A stretch of DNA of 64,000 bases. It comes from Piscicola geometra (lineage: Eukaryota > Annelida > Clitellata > Hirudinida > Piscicolidae). The notes beneath the pieces were generated by a model. It was not told the DNA's origin, did no database searches, and saw only the letters and a list, made by a program, of their open reading frames with translations. Below, in pieces: positions 35,716 through 64,000 of the stretch. The stretch lies in contig OX030958.1 of the NCBI GenBank assembly GCA_943735955.1, positions 2,289,031 to 2,353,030 of the forward strand, given 5' to 3'. The position numbers and the translations under genes were made by a program. The stretch's first letter is position 1; each line of letters opens with the position of its first letter.

Positions 35716-36794
35716 TGATTTTTGAATCGAAAGATTACAACGTAAGTTAATTTTAATTGGAGGAATAAAAATCCGTAAAGTAATGGGTCATCATTAACAA
35801 TAATTCTCTTACAAGTCATCTTCAAGAATAGAGGAGAATAAATTTGAAGATCTAAGCAAAGAAATTCTGCTGCAAACTATAATTATTATTAATTAAAACT
35901 GAGGCTCTCTAAAAAAGCTGCATCATAGGCGTTTGAAGTCATTATATCAAATATGCAATGATAATTCAAAAAGAAAATGAATCCAAAAAAGTTTTGCGCT
36001 TAGCCTCTACCTACTCTGGAATTAAGTGAAAACTATCATCATGTCTAGAAAAGTCGTATGGACGAAAGCGTTGCATAAGAAAAAGGAGTGTTGAGAAACT
36101 ATAGAATTTTATTGGGATAACATTTAATCGTTGCCCCGACCTTTTAGCTCGTAAGATTAGCGATTGAAACTTGAACCTTTGAACTTGTTCATTGAGTCGT
36201 TATAAATAATTAACTTTGAATGTTTTTTTCTTGATGCTATTAATGATTTGAAAGTTGATGGTAGGCAGCACAAAAATTTCTCACGTGAGTACGTTGAGAT
36301 AATTGTGAAGTCAATTAATTAAATCTTGCAAAATCCATCGAGCTGAAAGGTTTAAAAGAGATAAAAAATTCTTCAGTTCGAGAAAGTAAATAGAAGCTGG
36401 AAAGTACTTTGAATAGCAATAGCGGAGGTTTAAAGAGTTTACAATCTATAAAAGTGGGAAGTTTTTATTATAGGACCTAGGTATGGTCTTCTTGAAATAG
36501 TTTGCAGTAAATGCAAGATAGGGGATAAGTTAAATACAACAGAAATTCTTGAATAAAAAATACAACGTTTATTCACATAATATTATAAAACTGACCATTT
36601 ATCCTATGGTAAAAACAATATTAATTTAGAAAAACAAAAGTCCTAAATATATTTTGAAAGTGATCACTAAATATAAACTAAATATTTTTGTAAAAGTATT
36701 TTTTTAATTAAAATAAATTAAAAGAAATAATAATCATAAACTGTACTACGGATTGAGATTAAGGAGAACAATGAAATTAATGAAGACAATATCA
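35716..36794. other. No gene recognised; downstream flank of the channel gene
   Basis: AT-rich. A minus-strand AATAAA (complement of tttatt near 36569) lies about 450 bp past the channel stop codon and could serve as a polyadenylation signal, but many such hexamers occur here by chance. Confidence 0.35.
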
Positions 36795-37008
36795 TATTAA
36801 TAAATACTACTCCTAATAATAATAATAATAGTAATAATTTTAATAATAATACTAATATTAATAATAATACTTTTAATAATAATATAAATATTGATAATAA
36901 TAATAATTATAATAATAATAATATTAATAATAATATTAATATTATTATTATTAATAATATTAATATTATTATTAATAATAATATTAATATTAATAATAAT
37001 AATAAAGA
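36795..37008. repeat. AAT/ATT trinucleotide array
   Basis: About 210 bp of imperfect aat and att triplets, some in inverted arrangement. On the minus strand it starts about 20 bp after the channel stop codon, so it would lie in the 3' UTR. Confidence 0.9.
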
Positions 37009-37027
37009 CATGATTGTTCAGGAAGCC

Positions 37028-60060
<23,033 letters not shown>

Positions 60061-60239
60061 CTGAGAAAGTGGTGTCGCAGTGTGGTTCTATTTGAAAAAT
60101 GTATATTTTAGTATAGATTGAGATATTGGAATATTGATGATGAAAATTTTTTTGTTTTGTGCGTTTTTAGTGAGTATTAGTTGTAGTCATGTTTTAAATG
60201 TTAACCTATTATAGTTTCTTTAAATTAAAATAATAGTAT

Positions 60240-60907
60240 TAGAGATATTTCAAATTCACAAGAGATTGAAATCATATAATTACCTGGGTAGATTCAATAA
60301 TACCTCCAACTTTGAACTCAACCCTAACCCCCAACCATAATCCTAACAACATACAGCTATCCTTTCCTGCACTTTAATTTCATTATTTTAAAAAAAATTA
60401 TAAATAAAAAAGTTATTTTTTTTTCATATTTTCTCTGCATCTATTCTTTATGAATGGTTGAAAAAATGTCAACACTTGGTTCATTTAAATTTAATGATTA
60501 AATCCACTGGCACTTCCTAAACTGGTTGGCTTTGGATGCCTGGTATATATTAAGAGTGCCTTTTCAAAAATGCGTTTAACCAGTCTTTTTCAGCTTTCTT
60601 GCTTTTTTTACTGAAAGCATGTGCAATGCCTAAGTTTTCAGCAATTTGATATGCCAGTTTTCAAAAGTTTTTGTAAATCCATTTTTTGAATAGTGTGTTC
60701 AACTTTATCTGTTTCGGGAAAATGTCAACGTATAATTTTATTTACTGAAAAAATGTCGAGTCTATTTTTATTTACCGAAAATGGCACTTTATAAAAATTA
60801 TAATTTATAATCTGATCCGAAAAATCACTTTTATAGATATCTAACACATGGTAAATAAAAATAAATCGTAAGAAATTATAAATTTAACTTTTTTCTGTAA
60901 AAAAATT
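60240..60907. other. Stretch with telomere-like motif, distant MITE relative
   Basis: Contains ctcaaccctaacccccaacc near 60316 and cttttatagatatctaacac near 60830, which resemble the interior of the 35335-35715 MITE. No inverted ends could be set. Confidence 0.35.
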
Positions 60908-62372
60908 TAAATTGGGGGGGGGGGCATAATTATTGATTTCAAAGTTTCAAAACATCCACTTAGAACATGATTAACCCTAACAATACAAAAAGTTTGACAC
61001 AAAAAGTAATTTTTTATGTCAAAAATAACTCCTCCCCCCCTTCGATTGAAAAAAATCACAAAATGAGAGATGTTAAACATTTATTCACAAAAAAAACAAA
61101 TTTTTCAAAACTTTTTTTAACTTTTCATATATATCGTAAATACTTTCATTAATTAAATTTTTTTACACTTTTTTATTTTCAGCGAAAGGATCATTTTTTG
61201 ATTTTAACAGACATAAAAACTCAAGTCTTTTGCGCTTCTTTCTATGAACCAGCTTTTTTATATTTTGTTTGTTAAATAACTTGGTTTTCTTTTTTTTATT
61301 TTAGTTGAATTTTGACTACTTTTTTTGCTTGACCCGTTGCTCTGAAGCCTCCGAAAGACGGTATCTTTCCATCTCTAGGCTGCTGGCTCTTTCATACGAT
61401 GATGGATCTACTGACTGCATTTAATTGACTAGTTTATTTAGTCTATGGTTCACCTCACCACATTGCTCTTCCATTCTGAGGTTGTGAACGTTGTCATCGA
61501 TTTTCAGAAACCTGCTTACTGATTGGGTACTCCGTAGGTGAGACCTCTTCATCAATGTCCTAGCCTATCTTTTGTCTAACTAAAACAGTCCTGAGAAGAG
61601 GCTGCATAAAAATAATCTACTGCTGCTTCTGACACTAAGTGCACATCCAAGCAAGAAAACACCACCAGAACAACTTGAAATAGGGAGGTTCCATAACTTC
61701 TCTGACTAGACGAGCTAGGCGATTGATAAAATGTAGATTCTGGCTTGAGAACCCAGTGAGATCATTGAAGTCACGAATGAGAATTGTTTTTGTCTTGAAA
61801 AAAAACGCAAGCTTGTGGTCTTTGTTAAAAAACAGCTCACTGGATACCATTCTTTGCTCAAGGTAGAGGAGAAACTCATTGAATCGGTTCCAGGGTTTGC
61901 CTGAGCTCGGGAGCCACCAGCTGAAGACACATATCAAGTGCATGTCCAACTACACTAGAATTTTTTCTATGAACGTTTATTTCTACTATAAAACTGTTTA
62001 AAACCTGATATATCTTTATATCCGTTTCAACCAATTGCAGAACTTTATTCATGCCACTGCTGAATCCCAGTGTAGTGTGGGCGGCAGAAATATTTGTTTA
62101 TAATATTTATAATATTATTAAGTATAGTACTAGGTAACCCTATTATCGTAAAATTTAAGTGAATTTAATTATCTAATGATTTCTTTTTACTTGAAAACGC
62201 TGAGGCTTAAGCCTAAATCTTCTATTTTGTTTTTGGGTGTGGGGGAAGGGATTTCAATAAAAGTACCAACTTCCAATATTAAATATTCATGAAATGACCT
62301 AGTGAACCATATTCCAAATGGACGTAACGAATTTCCAATTTTCGATTTTTTGCTCACTTATGCCCCTCCTAT
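60908..62372 (-). mobile_element. Unrecognised inverted-repeat element, copy 3
   Basis: Starts in a G run and gcataattattgatttcaaa, ends with the complement of aggaggggcataagtgagc, beside TA on the right. Minus-strand pieces: PWNRFNEFLLYLEQRMVSSE, RLARLVREVMEPPYFKLFWW, MKRSHLRSTQSVSRFLKIDD, MEEQCGEVNHRLNKLVN, stop, MQSVDPSSYERASSLEMERY. Frames shift between copies, so coding is unproven. Confidence 0.62.
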
Positions 62373-62704
62373 ATGTAGCCTGATGGTTAACCCAATATTT
62401 TTAAAGATCACTCTGTGCTCGTTGTTCATTTTTATTTAATCTCACGGTTTGACAAGCCATGTTACAAAAAAATACAAAAATAGGTGAACAAAAACCAAAA
62501 ATCAAATCGAAAAAGCGCAACATAATACAATTTAAACATGAAAAATTATAAAATATATATCATTACTAAAAGTTAATTGTTACATTCTAATGTAAATGAA
62601 AAAATAACTATGCAAATCAAAGATGATACTATAAATATAAAATATAGAATAAGATGTTTCAGAAGACGAAAGAGGAATGTTTTGTTTTCTTCCTTTTCTT
62701 AACG
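62373..62704. other. AT-rich stretch, nothing recognised
   Basis: No reading frame or repeat of note between copy 3 and the L2-like fragment. Confidence 0.45.
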
Positions 62705-63247
62705 ATCCTATTTTGAAGCTTCTTGTATCTTCTTTAGTTTTCTCCAGGATTGATTAATGCAACTCTCTATACTACGGCCTCCCTGATACTACTTTAGCTT
62801 TTCTAAATAAAGTCTTCATTTGTCCTGCTCGTCTTGTTGCTCGTACTCCGAAATTTTCTCATATTTTTCTTTATCTTCTTTTACTACACTGGTTACCTAT
62901 GAGATGTAAAATGATTTTTGAAATATGCTTAAATATGTTTAAAATTCATAACTGTACTGCCCTAATATATCTTGAAAACCTAATTAAACAACCACTTAAA
63001 TTTGGTCTTGGATCTTCGACTTTTAAGCGTTCTTTTCGTTTTTCAGTTAAACGCTCTTTTGGTTAACGTTCTTTTTCTTACTGCGGTCTTTTTTATAGAA
63101 TTCTTTACCATCTTCCTCAACTTCATCAAAGTCACTCATAACTTTCCGTCGAGGTCTGAAGACTTATTTGTTCAAAACGTGATGGCTGAGGGCTTTTGTT
63201 AGCTTCGTAAAAGACGCTATAAAATAATTTGTAATTGATTGATTCCT
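62705..63247 (+). mobile_element. L2-like LINE 3' end
   Basis: Plus strand, across frames: SSLVFSRIDXCNSLYYGLPD, ARLVARTPKFSHIF, LLHWLPMRCKMIFEICLNMF, RSFSYCG and LYHLPQLHQS, in L2 order. The 3' end is cgctataaaataatttgtaa plus a gattgatt tail, similar to the LINE end at 4846. Stops are present. Confidence 0.78.
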
Positions 63248-63700
63248 TCAAAAGTGTCATATATTGGTGTAACGAGTTGTGCTTACGGGGTCTTAAGTTA
63301 TGTGTAGATGTTCTGAGAGAAGGTAAAATTTAGTGAAGAACGTTCGTGGAGATTTTAACAAATAGTTTGGTGTCTAAATTGTTAACAATAAAAGTGATAG
63401 ATGGGTAGTGAAAGGGAAGATATTTAAGTCTAACTAGATTTTTTATGAGTGATTGCAATTGCTTGATTTGCTGCTGATTAGCAAAACCAGACTAAGAAAG
63501 AGCTACATATTTAAGGTGAAAGATGATGAGGGACTCAGTGATGTCAAAGAGTTTGGCACCAAAGAGTCCATGGGAACAGATGGTTTTATTAGCATGAAAA
63601 TTTGAGAGAATTTTTTGAGAGTGTGTTCTCTGTTAAGAGTATCGGTGAAAGTGATACCTAAAATATAGAGTTTTTTAATACGTTGAATGAATGGATCTAT
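63248..63700 (-). mobile_element. Probable LINE RT C-terminal fragment
   Basis: Minus strand, with frameshifts, reads KKLYILGITFTDTLNREHTL, then GLFGAKLFDITESLIIFHLK and YVALS.SGFANQQQIKQLQS. This fits the LG(V/I)TF.DTL and ...I.HLKYV...W......I..LQ pattern after the RT domain. The match is weaker than for other LINE pieces. Confidence 0.45.
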
Positions 63701-63705
63701 AATAG

Positions 63706-64000
63706 AGGTCGGACCAGGTACCCGATCTGACGAGAAAAATTAATTTCGGGACGGGAAAAGTCGGGAACCGGGAATAGGTTTTCGGGACGGGAACGAGAAC
63801 GGGAATCAACATTCAAATCGGGAACGGGAAAAGACGGGAACGGGAATCAACTTTTAAATCGGGAACAGGAAAAACGGGAATAACAGTTATTGGGATTGGA
63901 TTTTTTAACAATGATTTTTCAGCAAACTTCTAAGTATGGAAATCTTTATTTTATCGATACTCCGTACTTAAAATAAGTATTAAATGCAATATAAATGAAT
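63706..64000 (+). mobile_element. hAT left terminus with GGGAACGGGA subterminal repeats (cut by window end)
   Basis: Begins tagaggtcggaccaggtacc and carries repeated cgggacggga, cgggaacggga motifs at about 63740-63895, the usual subterminal transposase-binding arrangement of hAT elements. It continues past the window. Confidence 0.55.

Overview
The window is AT-rich nuclear DNA of an invertebrate animal. The support is a long voltage-gated calcium channel gene with GT-AG introns, tRNA-derived SINEs, L2-like and other non-LTR retrotransposons, hAT, pogo/Tigger and piggyBac elements, and long microsatellites. I cannot name the phylum from sequence alone.

The one host gene I can support is on the minus strand, from 60060 down to 37028. 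It is the 3' part of a Cav2-type (N/P/Q-type) calcium channel alpha-1 subunit. Fourteen exons were placed by protein homology, splice sites and codon phase. They cover repeat IV (S3, S4, S5, second half of the pore loop, S6), the EF-hand/pre-IQ region, the IQ-like calmodulin site, and a long Gln/Asn-rich C-terminal tail ending at a stop at 37028. Phases agree at every adjacent junction except one. The exon or exons for the S5-to-pore segment, expected between 57969 and 52888, were not found. The 5' part of the gene lies beyond the window.

Region by region: 1-3750 holds a LINE tail, a 16-bp minisatellite, a palindromic element, two SINEs, a 295-bp CA array and a complete hAT MITE with a target duplication. 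3940-9000 holds hAT, Tigger and LINE fragments and a small Cys-rich ORF. 9000-11000 is AT-rich with nothing recognised. 11000-17170 is a nest of hAT elements with a LINE inside one. 18997-20309 is an element with inverted repeats and a near-perfect 8-bp duplication. 21066-25328 is a hAT transposon with a four-exon transposase gene broken by four stops. 25360-33620 holds more hAT and LINE debris. 33620-37000 is mostly featureless apart from a MITE carrying telomere-like repeats. From 37028 on, the calcium channel introns hold most of the rest: two pogo/Tigger elements, a piggyBac element, three copies of an unrecognised 1.2-1.5 kb inverted-repeat element, SINEs, LINE fragments and minisatellites.

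No prokaryotic features, CRISPR arrays or operons are present. The items most worth a second look are the missing pore exon and variable S3-S4 splice donors of the channel, the three-copy element with possible exon-like content, the repeated terminal-motif arrays in both Tigger elements, and several nested insertions whose history can be read from duplications or empty sites.
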